64,000 bases of DNA, from contig OZ026841.1 in assembly GCA_964023205.1 (NCBI GenBank), positions 28,410,399 to 28,474,398 of the forward strand. Reading direction: 5' to 3'. The notes beneath the pieces are model-generated. The model saw nothing but the letters and a program-made list of their open reading frames with translations, ran no database searches and was not told the origin of the DNA. The stretch is from Lutraria lutraria (Eukaryota > Mollusca > Bivalvia > Venerida > Mactridae). Within the stretch, counting starts at the first letter, position 1. Each line of letters opens with the position of its first letter. Below, one piece after another: positions 37,829-48,894 of this stretch. Position numbers and translations under genes: made by a program.

Positions 37829-39728
37829 AAGCAGATTCATCAGTAGGTCTTTCAATAACCTTTGTATTGACAATCATTTATCTGAAGTGCTTACACTATT
37901 TCTATCTTAACAAACATGCATCAGTAGGGCAAACACCAACCTTTGCCATAACAAACGTATTTCAGTAATGCTTAACTTGCAGTAATTTTTGTCACAAGAA
38001 ACTTATTTCAGCAGTGCTTTGTTTGCAATAATCTTTGTCATAACAAACGTATTTCAGTAATGCTTAACTTGCAGTAATCTCTGTCATAACGAACATATTT
38101 CAACAATGATTTGCTTGCAATAATCTTTGTCATAACAAACGTATTTCAGTAATGCTTAACTTGCAGTAATCTCTGTCACAACGAACATATTTCAACAATG
38201 ATTTGCTTGCAATAATCTCTGTTATAACAAACGTATTTCAGTAATGCTTTGCTTGCTGTAATCTTTGTCATAACGAACATATTTCAACAATGATTTGCTT
38301 GCAATAATCTCTGTCATAACGAACATATTTCAACAATGATTTGCTTGCAATTATCTTTGTCATAACAAACATATTTCAACAATGATTTGCTTGCAATAAT
38401 CTTTGTCATAACAAACATATTTTTACAATGCTTTGCTTGCAGTAATCTCTGTCATAACGAACATATTTCAACAATGATTTGCTTGCAATTATCTTTGTCA
38501 TAACGAACATATTTCAACAATGATTTGCTTGCAATAATCTTTGTCATAACGAACATATTTCAACAATGATTTGCTTGCAATAATCTTTTTCATAAGGAAC
38601 ATATTTCAACAATGATTTGCTTGCAGTAATCTCTGTCATAACAAACATTTTTCAACAATGATTTGCTTGCAGTAATCTCTGTCATAACAAACATATTTTT
38701 ACAATGCTTTGCTTGCAGTAATCTCTGTCATAACGAACATATTTCAACAATGATTTGCTTGCAATTATCTTTGTCATAACAAACATATTTCAACAATGCT
38801 TTGCTTGCAGTAATCTCTGTCATAACGAACATATTTCAACAATGCTTTGCTTGCAGTAATCTCTGTCATAACAAACATATTTCAACAATGATTTGCTTGC
38901 AATAATCTTTGTCATAGCAAACATATTTCAACAATGATTTGCTTGCAATAATCTTTGTCATAACAAACGTATTGCAGTAATGCTTTGCTTGCAGTAATCT
39001 CTGTCATAACGAACATATTTCAACAATGATTTGCTTGCAATTATCTTTGTCATAACAAACATATTTCAACAATGATTTGCTTGCAATAATCTTTGTCATA
39101 ACAAACATATTTTTACAATGATTTGCTTGCAATAATCTTTGTCATAGCAAACATATTTCAACAATGATTTGCTTGCAATAGTCTTTATCATAACGAACAT
39201 ATTTTTACAATGATTTGCTTGCAATAATCTTTGTCATAACAAACATATTTTTACAATGATTTGCTTGCAATAATCTTTGTCATAGCAAACATATTTCAAC
39301 AATGATTTGCTTGCAATAGTCTTTATCATAACGAACATATTTTTACAATGATTTGCTTGCAATAATCTTTGTCATAACAAACATGTTTCAACAATGATTT
39401 GCTTGCAATAATCTTTGTCATAGCAAACATATTTCAACAATGATTTGCTTGCAATAATCTTTGTCATAACAAACATATTTCAACAATGATTTGCTTGCAA
39501 TAATCTCTGTCATAACAAACATATTTCAACAATGATTTGCTTGCAAAAATCTTTGTCATAGCAAACATATTTCAACAATGATTTGCTTGCAATAGTCTTT
39601 GTCATAACGAACATATTTTTACAATGATTTGCTTGCAATAATCTTTCTCATAACAAACATATTTCAACAATGATTTGCTTGCAATAATCTTTATCATAAC
39701 GAACATATTTCAACAATGATTTGCTTAG
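37829..39728 (+). repeat. Higher-order repeat unit 3, rearranged
   Basis: Follows unit 2 closely to about 38290, where one 46-mer-class segment (the GTATTTCAGTAATGC type expected there) is missing. After about 38460 the order of variant 46-mers no longer follows units 1 and 2, and a local amplification of ATATTTTTACAATG/catagcaaac variants fills 39060-39620. The closing 41-mer block is absent; unique sequence begins after TGATTTGCTT at about 39728. Confidence 0.85.
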
Positions 39729-40983
39729 TATAGGTTAGAGTGCATATTTGGTTGTTTTTCGTAAATAAGAAAGACAAACGAGAGGTAGCGTCTGTAGCTC
39801 TTAGTAATCCGCTTCGCGCATGCGCTGTATGTAAAAAGTTGTTCTTCGAAACTGTTAAGTAAGAATGCTGGTTTTATGTCCTATTAAGATAAGACAAGAA
39901 AGCCAACCAGTTAAACAAATCCTTGTCACGGTGAGGCGAGCAGTAATTGACACAGTGAATATAATGATTATAAATACTGTTCAACTTGGGTTTACATTAC
40001 ATAGCATGCAGAAAATCATGCAACGTAGAAAGACTTCTTCATATTTTTCCGAGTAATCAGATGAAACACAGGACAGGAGAAAATTACAAAACCCTAATCA
40101 ATTTCATAGAAAAAAGACCATATCGAAAATAAAAACAACGAGATAACAAAGTCCATGTTTTTTTCACCACACTGTGAGCCAATGTTGTTGTCTGTTTCAG
40201 TGTGTTTTTGTTGAAAAATTAAATTCAAGTAAGGCGACGCCATTTAATTGATCATTAGAGAGCTCGATTGAATCAGATCTTGTCAGTGAAACCTAACACA
40301 TGAATTGACAAAATTTGCATTTTTAAGTAATTGATAAAAACTCGCACCTCATTAACAACTGCGTGATTCGCAATCTTATTAAATCAGAACCGTGAGCTTG
40401 TTATCATTGTGTACTTGTATTCGCTGCTTGCATGGCGGATTTGGTTGGATAATGTCATAACGAAGCCTGAATGCATTCCAAAATGGCTAATCGAGCAGAG
40501 ATCTGCATTATTAAGCGTCCATAATTATAAATTCGACAGAATATAATACTATATGACTAGTATGCTTTTAAAGTGATTTGGCATTTAACGAGTAAACGCT
40601 TTGTACTAAATCATCAAATAAGAAACAAGACTTCTAAGTGTTAGTCAATGTTAAAGATATTGTTTCGACCGATGAAACCTTTACCATTATTCTGTCATAT
40701 ATGTTATGTAAATGTACGGATTAATTATTCGCACAACGGAACTCTGACGATACTATGGCAAATTATTATCTTGTTCTTGTGAACCCTTTCCCCAACATTT
40801 GTGCATGTACCAAATTGTAAATGGACCGCTATATCCTCAACTCAAACAACGTGGCTGATATGTGTATGTTTTTTTTTTCAAATTAACCGCACAGACCATT
40901 GAATAATACATTCACTTTTTGTACTAAAGAAATCATTATCAAAACCTGTAACTTTGAATAAGTCACTTATTATTAAAATAATC
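39729..40983. other. No gene recognised
   Basis: Unique AT-rich flank of the satellite. A CG-containing patch (CCGCTTCGCGCATGCGC, about 39809-39825) stands out but has no partner. The 63-codon frame at 39865-40056 is unrecognised. Confidence 0.5.
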
Positions 40984-41220
40984 GCAACCGTGACCGGGTG
41001 GTTAGGGTATCGCCTTCGGCGCGGGAGGTCTATGGTTCGATCCCCAGTAAAGACTGGGTTAGAACTGATGCGGTAGGTTGGTGAGCCGCCAACTAGTAAA
41101 ATGATGGTTACTTTAGGCCTATCTCAGCCAGGCACCCGGTAAAATAAGAAGGTATTCGGGATGTACTGTGCTCACAAAGATAGGTGTCTCATAAGCCAAC
41201 TTTGCTTGCCCTTTCAATAA
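40984..41220 (+). mobile_element. tRNA-derived SINE with well-kept Pol III boxes
   Basis: The head GTGACCGGGTGGTTAGGGTA (A box, about 40990-41010) and TGGTTCGATCCCCAG (B box, about 41033-41047) have correct spacing for a tRNA-derived promoter. The tRNA-unrelated body follows (GCCAGGCACCCGGTAAAATA, then a TATTCGGGATGTACTG block) and ends near 41220. The head cannot fold into a full tRNA because its acceptor side continues into body sequence. The body differs from the SINEs at 48315 and 59930. Confidence 0.75.
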
Positions 41221-41554
41221 TGACTATAGGGACATAATGACGCAATAGTTCCACAATCCAATGGCTGGACTTGTTATCGTACTATCACGACCATTTGTTT
41301 ATTTAAGTATTGACCCAATGAGACAATTTAGAACACCTCTATATATTATGAGAAGCATTATACGAGTATGTGGTAAAATCACATACTTCAATTAATGCAC
41401 TTTGTTCCGTTATATTCTTACCAATAAAACTATCTAAAATTCACAATACTTGTTGTAGATGCATTCTGTGTAAATGATACTTTAAGTGCTGCGCGAAGTT
41501 TTTCAAGTATTCAATTAAATTGTCTGTGAGTGTTCCGTGTACAGTTAACAAGCG

Positions 41555-42230
41555 GTAACAAGAACAACTATAACAAAACGTTATAGTTAGACGAATTACA
41601 AGAAGCATTGGTTTAAGTGTTTTGTATGAAGTTGCTTTTTTCATAAAGGATATTGACCGTCTACTTTATTCATTCCTCCATTATGGAGAGTATAACATAT
41701 TTACAAGTTATAGATAATACACATATTTTGACAATTATGAGTATTTGACAAATGAATACATTCATTACCATACCATACATCAATGGAACAAAGTACACCC
41801 TAAATACTACCAAATCCACCATAGTCTGATATGATACAACCACATTAAACTTACATCGAATGATGTTCCCGATATTATGCCACGTTAACATCATAGAACG
41901 ATGCCTACATTACTTACTTGCATTTCAACAACAGAGCAGACGAACAGATTCAGTCAAGCATGACAGGTATCGCGACGAATAGCCAGTCCAATGATTGACC
42001 AATCAAAAATGACCGAAATCACCATTAGCCAATCAAATGGCCAGGATTAGCCAAACTAGTAATAGACAATACAGTAAGTACTCGCAAACAGCTATAATAA
42101 ACAAATACTCGTAAGTATAATTCGTCTAGAAAAAATACCAAATCCGAAGAAATGCACATATATATGTATGATAGTATTTCCGTGTGTTTTCTCAATATTA
42201 GAAGATGTCAATATAACAGCCTTACGTCAT
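41555..42230 (+). repeat. Dispersed repeat F, copy 1 (~650 bp)
   Basis: Direct repeat of 61389-62037. Shared blocks run from AACTATAACAAAACGTTATA through AAAGGATATTGAC, TCCTCCATTATGGAGA, GAGTATTTGACAAATGAATA, TCTG(A/C)TATGATACAACCACATT and CACCATTAGCCAATCAAATG to a final GCCTTACG. Identity in these blocks is about 85%. It contains two CCAAT motifs (about 41998 and 42029) and no open frame beyond 75 codons. No terminal inverted repeat, target duplication or protein relic was seen, so it could be an LTR, a piece of a longer element or a Helitron-like fragment. Confidence 0.8.
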
Positions 42231-43285
42231 TTTCCTCCAAGAAACACATTTGGGTAGCATGTGATTATACTATCATTTCTTCAAAGTAATTGTATAATGT
42301 TGATAATAACTCAATAAGTAGTGTTTTCCTTGTTGTAAAACGCAATAACTTACATGGCGACTTGATCTTAACAAGTATTTATATGTCTGACTTACCACAG
42401 AACCAAAATACATAGTTACCTAATAAAATATCCCTTTACTCACGTATATCATAAATTCATCTCTCGGGGACAACAACGGTAGATAAACAGTACAATAATC
42501 TAATGGTTTGTATTTGCAATATATACAGCTTGAAAAGGCAGACCGCAATTATACAAGATTGATAACGAAATCTACGCTTCATCCATAAATATTAGCAGAA
42601 GCAGACGACCCTAAACAATCCAGCCATTAACATACGAATCATATACTATAAGGTATCTCATTGGAATTGCATGTTGTCTGTTTGCATAGCAAATTAAGAT
42701 AGAATTCCGGTAAAATGTAAAGTGGGAAAAACTATATTGGGAACAACTACATGCTTTATCAAATGAGGAGATAAATCTTTCACGGTCCGTTCGTCAATAC
42801 GATATCACCGATAACTCTTCCGATAATCAAGTATCTGTTGACACAATGATAGCATATTAATCGTTCACTCGCTCTGTTGATAGCGTATTTCCTGTGCGTC
42901 AAATAAACTAGGGCATTGACCAATTAAACGTTTGGCATACAACGTATGTATGTGAATATATCGATACACTGTTCTTAGTAGAAAAAGGTTGAATTCTACG
43001 GAGGGTATATTTGTAAGATACTAGCCTTCATCGAACCAACACTGAATCAACATTTACATTATTGCGTGAAGATGGCCGCAAACCAATTCCATAAAGTTGC
43101 CACGCAATAAAATATGCAGGATTACGTGCTGGAGAAAGCGACACTGAACACAAAACATCCATTTGAGATAAAAACGACGTATAAGTTCAAAATCGACACA
43201 CAGTAAACTCTATCGTTGCTTTAACAAAATATATAGATAAAGAGAAACCGATTCTGTTCATTTATACTTCTCAGTCTTATTATAA
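42231..43285. other. No gene recognised
   Basis: AT-rich, stop-dense sequence without repeats paired in the window or RNA-like structure. Confidence 0.5.
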
Positions 43286-43450
43286 GTCACACCCGTTGTC
43301 CAGTGGTTTTGTAGACACAGCACTTGGCTAGGCTGTTGGGATTAGAAGACGGAAAAGCGTCCCAGAAATTGGAAGGCGGAGCCTAGATACGAACCCGTAA
43401 CCTCCTCATTGGTAGCCAAGAGCGTTACCACTAGACCATCTCTCAAACCC
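43286..43450 (-). mobile_element. tRNA-derived SINE (compact type)
   Basis: On the minus strand: GGTTTGAGAGATGGTCTAGT then GGTAACGCTCTTGG (A-box region), then GGTTACGGGTTCGTATC (B box, about 43392-43408), then a short body with CTCCGCCTTCCAATTTCTGG and CCAACAGCCTAGCCAAGTGC. The head is close to a real tRNA in spacing. A headless copy is at 8600-8710. Confidence 0.75.
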
Positions 43451-45470
43451 ACTTTTTCTTTTGACTATGAAAATAGCTATTAAATTCAGATTTTTTCACC
43501 ATCGGAAATATATCATGTTATATAAAGAAGGGTCAAGACAAGTATTTGCTGGTGGTTCATTAAATGTATTAATTTCTGTATAATGTAGTTAACTTAAAAC
43601 TGAGACTAAAGACATGTCACATGCAATCAATTCCACATTTTTTCTCACATTTTTTACATCAGCTAAACAAATCAACAAAGTTAATATCAATATGCGTAAT
43701 GCGTTACACAGAAGCCGACATGACAGAGATAACTGATTTTGGCTATGGTTGCAATTACTTGGCGTTGAATTGATGCAGGATCACCCATTAAAAAAAATAT
43801 TAATCACAGAGCCCAACTGTCAGTAACATAAATTCTAATACAATAGCTGAATGGATTATCCGTAGCATATTCTTGTTCCTCGTTATTCAATGCAGGATTT
43901 TAATCGGAAAATACATTTAAAACCACTAATCTTTGACATTGATTGACTTAACAAAGTTCGATTTAAAAAGGGATTTAAAATTAGGTGTCAGTCACAGAGA
44001 CATATCAGAAGCTGTGTTTGAACATTTGTTTTAGATGTCACGATGCTTTTTTCTCAATAGATCTATCACAAAATAAACAGAAACAATAATTAGAATTGTA
44101 GATAAGTTCAGTAATTCAGTTGACAAATTCAATGATGGCAATGCTATTTGAGTAATGATTGACTTATTCAGGAACAGGGTAAATGCACGCCTTCTAAAAG
44201 TATGTGATTGTACAATTAATCATTAAACTGTGTTAAATCTGACTGTCCGATGTTGAATTTACAAGTAATTATAAAGCTTCACCAGAAGGAAAAGGTGTAA
44301 ACATTATAGATACGAAATGAATATAACAATTCAATAAACCTGTCTTTCAACAAAAAAAAAGCGAAACCAATATACGACTTACATTTTCATGGCCACAACT
44401 AATAATAAATAACAACCGATTTAGGGAAAATATAAATAACTTAAAAACAACGACACATACCTTTAACTAGTCCAACAAATTATCATTAAATATAAACACG
44501 TGTATGTATATATTTAAATATATACTAAAATATAATTTTACTTTTAGAATAAGTGTAACTTATTTCTGAAGACCTCGCTGTTCAACGAGGTATATGTTCT
44601 AAAGATGTGTTACATTTCAACAGAAAACCACCTTGGAGCGAAAAGTCGATTCATTATTGTATACCATGATTTGTTGATAGATATTTGATTAAATATTGAT
44701 TAAATATACAGGTAAGATAAACGTTTTTACCCGCGAGAGTAAACCCTGTTACGTAACAATAATTTGCTGCCTAGGTGTTGTATATACTGTTTGATATTAT
44801 ATAAACAATTTATAGTGCGTCTGATTAGTTTATAAGTGTTACATTTCTAAGTATACATCTGTTACAAAACGAGTATACTTTACAAGTTCTATGTGCGAGC
44901 GGAGTGTTTTTTTTCAACATACTAGCCGACATGATGAATGTGACATTGTGCATACATGTTATATATTTTTTTGAAAATATTCCTTAATTTTACACTTACC
45001 GATGTTTGATATATCAATATTACAGTAACATTTAGACTACAGCCATAAGCTACCAATATCAATTTATAATTAACGGAAAGCAATATATTCAAGATAAGGA
45101 ATATTTCACTAACTCTATATAATCATAAATCATTTCATAATACAGTACTGGACGATATGAATAATGCATCAGTAAGATTTATCATTACACGGGTCAAACA
45201 TATATAAATATTCTTTAGGAAAGAAGTCTTACCCAGGTTAGGTTTTCTGTGATTATTTTAAAACCAGTAAAGCTATCTCTCTGTAATTTAACTTACTTTA
45301 TGTAGGCTTTTAATATTGAAACCGGTTTAGCAAAATGTACCAATAAATGACACGTGGCGTCTTATTTCTAATGATACCATTTGTATCAATGTACGATTAT
45401 AAACACAAAATGTTAATTGCGTTATTTATAGACGGATATGAATTTTGTCCATATTAAGTGAATTCATATA
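43451..45470. other. No gene recognised
   Basis: AT-rich sequence. A small hairpin (CCTCG/CGAGG arms at about 44572-44590) is present but too short to assign. No open frame of interest. Confidence 0.5.
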
Positions 45471-45476
45471 TTTTCT

Positions 45477-45967
45477 AAGTGACGTTACAACCATAGGCAC
45501 TCGATTCCGTGGTTTTTGTACGTTAATGGACGTTATTCTTCTATTGAACTCATCAAACAATACAAATCTGTCGAAGGAAAAATATTTGGTGCATAAAAAC
45601 ATCAAGGTAGTGCACTCGCCATTTTTTCGATTGACTGAAGTGACGGAAATAAGCGTGGGTTCCGACTTTCCTTCTAAAAGCTGTGAAAACGTTTCAATTT
45701 AGGACACACTACAATGAAAGCAATGTTCCCGAAAAGCTCGTGCAGATTAGAAGGAAAGACGGGACCCACGCGTAATTTGTCACTTCCGTCAATCGAAAAA
45801 TGGCGACTGCACTACCTTGGAGTTTTTTATACACTCAATAAGCGGTAGAAATTGAAGATATTTCTTACAACAGCTTTGCGTTGTTTGATTAGTTAAATTG
45901 AAAAATAACTTACATTAACGTATAAAAATCACGGAATCGATTGCCTATGGTTATAACTTAAAGTGAT
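45477..45967. mobile_element. Long-armed foldback element, ~490 bp, arms ~210-230 bp
   Basis: The left arm (45477 to about 45682) and right arm (about 45738 to 45967) are inverted copies along their whole length. Paired anchors: ACAACCATAGGCACTCGATT with its counterpart ending TTGCCTATGGTTATAAC, ACGTTAATG, CATCAAACAA/TTGTTTGATTAG, AAGGTAGTGCACTCGCCATT with AATGGCGACTGCACTACCTT, GTGACGGAA, and TTTCCTTCTAA. A loop of about 55 bases separates them. Identity is about 80-85%. The 85-codon open frame at 45445-45702 lies along the left arm and has no independent support. Confidence 0.88.
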
Positions 45968-46563
45968 CTGACGTATCGATACAGAAAACAGTACGGAAGA
46001 CAACTGTTTAGCTATTATTGATCAACTGTACAGACCGGCAGATTTATTTCCAATTCAATTATTTCAGTTCACTTCAACCAAACATTTAGGACAATTTACA
46101 ATGATGACCACTGCTGCTTCACTGATATAAATGATGATCGTTGACTACAGCTTCAATTCACTGACGATTACAAATTGTTGTATCACGTTAATGCTAACCA
46201 GCTAATATTTTAAGAATTCGGTCAAATATGCGTTTCATTAAAATCTTTGGCTAAAATGGTTAGTCTAAAGATTGATTTCCATGGAGACCAACCGCTAACC
46301 TCAGGGAATTGTCTGAAATTACTATCTGCTGTCAATATGCAGACGTAATTAAGTGTTTAACCCAGGAGTACATTGGAATAATGAAAGCAATAAGTATGAC
46401 AAAAATTCATCAAAACGTTCGTACATGCCGCAGATATGTTGTCAAAGATTGTTTACACGTGCATACGTCAATGTACATGTGTACTAGTATTGCAGTGAAC
46501 GTTTACTATAGGTAATTCTTCATCACAGCGTCATAGATTGCACGAAGTAGCATGTAGCACTGA

Positions 46564-46740
46564 GAGCCGCGGATGTGGTTCAGTGTTTAGTACAATGAAC
46601 TTGTAACCCGACAACCTGGTTCGAATCTTGATTGTGGCCGGCCATACCCTTCTATTAAGGTTTCAGTATGCATTCGGGACTACTACATTAAGATTGAGGG
46701 CTAAGTAGACGTTTATATCGTTTACAGGAGACCGACTAAT
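46564..46740 (+). mobile_element. tRNA-derived SINE, decayed
   Basis: GTGGTTCAGTGTTTAGTACA (A-box region, about 46575-46594) and CTGGTTCGAATCTTG (B box, about 46616-46630) have tRNA-like spacing. The body includes GCATTCGGGACTACT, similar to GTATTCGGGATGTACT in the SINE at 40984, so the two may be related. It ends just before the MITE at 46750. Confidence 0.6.
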
Positions 46741-46749
46741 CGGAATTAA

Positions 46750-47210
46750 AGGGGCATACCCTACAACTTGGTGCATATAGAATCAAGACAAAATGATGAC
46801 AATTAGAAGCTTGTAAAGCAAAAAGCCGACGAATAAAGTTTCAGCCTACAATTCATCCAATTAAAATCACAAAAATATGTATTTGTGACACATACATTTA
46901 GTCATGGAAATGCCATGTAGTCGTCAGAGAAGTATGTCAACAATCAGCAAATTTGAAATGTACCTCTTCTTTTAAGTGTGCATGCCAATAAGTTTCCATA
47001 AAAGATCGGAAAATTTTCAGAATTTGTTGTACAATTTTTGGGTGGAAGTGATTTATTAATCATAGCTATGATTTTTAGGCTAGTACCTAAACTAGTAATT
47101 TTATGACCCAAGGTCTTCTTGCAATTATCTTTTATTTATTGTTTTACATACACATATAGCACATTGTTCACACTTTCACAGAATGTTTGTCAGTTGTAGG
47201 GTATGCCCCT
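46750..47210 (+). mobile_element. piggyBac-like MITE (family 1), copy 2, longest and intact
   Basis: 461 bp flanked by TTAA on both sides (46746-46749 and 47211-47214). Ends AGGGGCATACCCTACAACTT and CAGTTGTAGGGTATGCCCCT are inverted copies over about 17 bases. It contains all internal segments found in the other two copies plus those each has lost (46879-47030). No coding capacity; mobilisation would need a transposase from elsewhere. Confidence 0.93.
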
Positions 47211-47530
47211 TTAAGCACCTGTAAACAACAACTAACGTTGATGCCTTGGTTTATTTTTTATTAGATTTTATATATTAATCTTTTTTAACACGTTGCACGG
47301 AAATAACCATACGTCCGATTGTTTCAGTCTTAAGAAGGCAGGATTACTGATAATAGATAGTGACGTGCAGACCCTAGCAAGAGTTTCTCCGTTACATTTT
47401 GACTAAAAGTTTTACATCTGATGGCATTGTCCCTAGACTTGGTGTAAAACATAATGTTCATATCAAGTTCTGCTGATCTTTTTGTTTTAATCTAAATGCG
47501 AAACCTGTATTGGTAAAGAAACGTCGATAT

Positions 47531-47630
47531 ACAGTGCATCATCTCAAAAACAGCAACTTTTGGGAGTAGCAAATTTATGTTGTTGTTAAAAGGTTGTCAA
47601 ACATTTTGAAGGGTAGCTGAACAGTCTATT
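47531..47630 (+). mobile_element. Family 3 foldback MITE, fragment
   Basis: Contains ACAGTGCATCATCTCAAAAA, CAGCAACTTTTGGGAGTAGC and TGTTGTTGTTAAAAGG, matching the left half of 25528-25697. The right end is missing. Confidence 0.6.
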
Positions 47631-47717
47631 TTTATGTGAATGTGCCTGGTCTCGTGTGGGGTTTGGATCCAACATTCAACGTCTGTTACATGGTTTACAA
47701 ATATGAAAATAGGATAT

Positions 47718-47891
47718 ACAGTGCAACATTTAAAAAGCAACACCCTTTGGGTGTAGCAAACTTATGTTGTTGTTGAGAGGGTTGTTGCTTTATAGAGGTC
47801 AAATTAATAGTTAAAACGTACAGTGGGAAAGAATCATGCTGTTGTTGAAGGAAAGTTATTGCTGAAGAGTGGGTCGCTTTGGAGAGGTTCT
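47718..47891 (+). mobile_element. Family 3 foldback MITE, copy 2
   Basis: Left end ACAGTGCAACATTTAAAAAG and body CACCCTTTGGGTGTAGCAAA, TGTTGTTGTTGAGAGG; right end GAAGAGTGGGTCGCTTTGGA followed by GAGGTTCT. Same order and nearly the same length (174 bp) as 25528-25697. Confidence 0.75.
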
Positions 47892-48049
47892 AACGTATAT
47901 CCATACTAATTGAATGACTGAATCGATAAGACATCACGGACTCAGAAAAAAATTGAACGGCATAAGTCCAAGAACTTTATGAATGACCCTTATATGCGGG
48001 TGATATTAATAATTCAAAGAATAACTAACAGTAATGACACCAATCTAGA

Positions 48050-48145
48050 GCTTGGACATTTGATGTCGATTGTTGTTGACAAGTCAGACATTCCAATATC
48101 GCTAGGAGACAAACATCAACAAGAATGCTGGAATGAAATAATTTG
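48050..48145 (+). repeat. Dispersed repeat E, copy 1
   Basis: Shares GGACATTTGATGT, ACATTCCAATAT and a G-A-ACAAAC block with 54870-54970, with similar spacing. Short and old; class unknown. Confidence 0.4.
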
Positions 48146-48314
48146 ATCTCTGATTCAATTCTGTATTATTCTTATCACTGGGTTAAAGCATTACACGTCA
48201 TTCTATATTGCTTATTGTCAGCTGTAGACATATAAATGTGAATATGGTATAGTTTTCTCGATTGATCAAATGATTTAGCAATAATAAACTACATAAAACT
48301 AGTAATATCACAGA

Positions 48315-48600
48315 GCCCACCCGGTTAGTTTAGTGGTTAGCGTTTGTCTACTGATCGAGATGTTGTGAGTTCGAACCTCAGGCTAGAATCATACTGTCCG
48401 TGACAAATTTGACTGAAGATATTACATCCCATGTTAAATTGTCCTCCACCTCTGAATTATGTGGGGTAGCTTGACGGAAGCTTACGGATAGAATGTGGTT
48501 AGTACTGGTCAAGGCTAAATGATGTCCAGGAAAGCTGGTTAGGATAACCTCCCGCCACGATATAACTTAAATAATGTTGAACATGGCGTTAAAGCCGATG
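48315..48600 (+). mobile_element. tRNA-derived SINE, apparently full length
   Basis: Head CCGGTTAGTTTAGTGGTTAG (A box, about 48321-48340) and TGAGTTCGAACCTCA (B box, about 48366-48380), then a body containing GTGACAAATTTGACTGAAG and GGTAGCTTGACGGAAGCTTA, then a tail ATATAACTTAAATAATGTTG followed by AACATGGCGTTAAA. The tail resembles a module (ATATAACTGAAATACTGTTGAA, GGCGTTAAA) I associate with mollusc SINEs. It is the best-preserved SINE in the window. Confidence 0.82.
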
Positions 48601-48669
48601 AGACAAGTAATATCACATATACGCATTGATAAATAGTTTACTAAACCATTCGCTGCCATTGGAACCGGT

Positions 48670-48790
48670 TTACCCGTTTCACAAGTATCTGCATACTTGC
48701 AAACGTGACTGGTATACCCGTCTTCACAAATTTCCACATGTTTGCCTACGTGATGTGTATACCCGTTTCGGAATTGGCTAAATAAGCTCG
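48670..48790. repeat. Short tandem repeat of a ~45-bp unit
   Basis: Just over two copies of a unit containing ACCCGT, CACAA, CAT and ACGTGA. On the minus strand the period is exactly 15 codons, giving two peptides of the form GYTxHVxKxxxxCE inside a 108-codon open frame (48567-48893). That frame ends within the SINE tail at 48600, so I do not call it a gene. Confidence 0.5.
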
Positions 48791-48894
48791 CATTTCTTAA
48801 GACTTCCCTGGCAATACAGTTTACAATGTCTGACGTGAACGTGCTAATACAAAATACTTTTCCCATCGCCGATGAATATACTGCTTTTGCCACG

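Larger units (their letters stand above)
34401..39728 (+). repeat. 46-bp satellite organised in a 1,714-bp higher-order repeat
   Basis: After a few irregular transition units (34401-34630) the array changes to a 46-bp unit, ATATTTCAACAATGATTTGC followed by TTGCAATAATCTTTGTCATAACGAAC. Variants carry ATATTTTTACAATG, GTATTTCAGTAATGC, GCAGTAATCTCTG or GCAATTATC. A marker stretch beginning AAGCAGATTCATCAGTAGGT starts at 34401, 36115 and 37829: two intervals of exactly 1,714 bp. Each full higher-order unit holds the transition units, about 30 copies of the 46-mer and six copies of the 41-mer. The third unit is rearranged after about 38290 and ends in 46-mers at 39728 without returning to 41-mers. 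Confidence 0.95.

Noticed and set aside
40984..41060. Possible functional tRNA gene
   Set aside because: Both Pol III boxes are good but the anticodon arm does not fold normally and the 3' acceptor strand is replaced by SINE body.
45445..45702. 85-codon open frame
   Set aside because: It coincides with the left arm of the foldback at 45477-45967, and the mirrored right arm preserves no equivalent frame.
48567..48893. 108-codon minus-strand frame with a Cys/His-containing 15-residue repeat, looking like a zinc-binding repeat
   Set aside because: Only two repeats, ends inside a SINE tail, and the second repeat lacks one of the cysteines; best explained by a short tandem DNA repeat.
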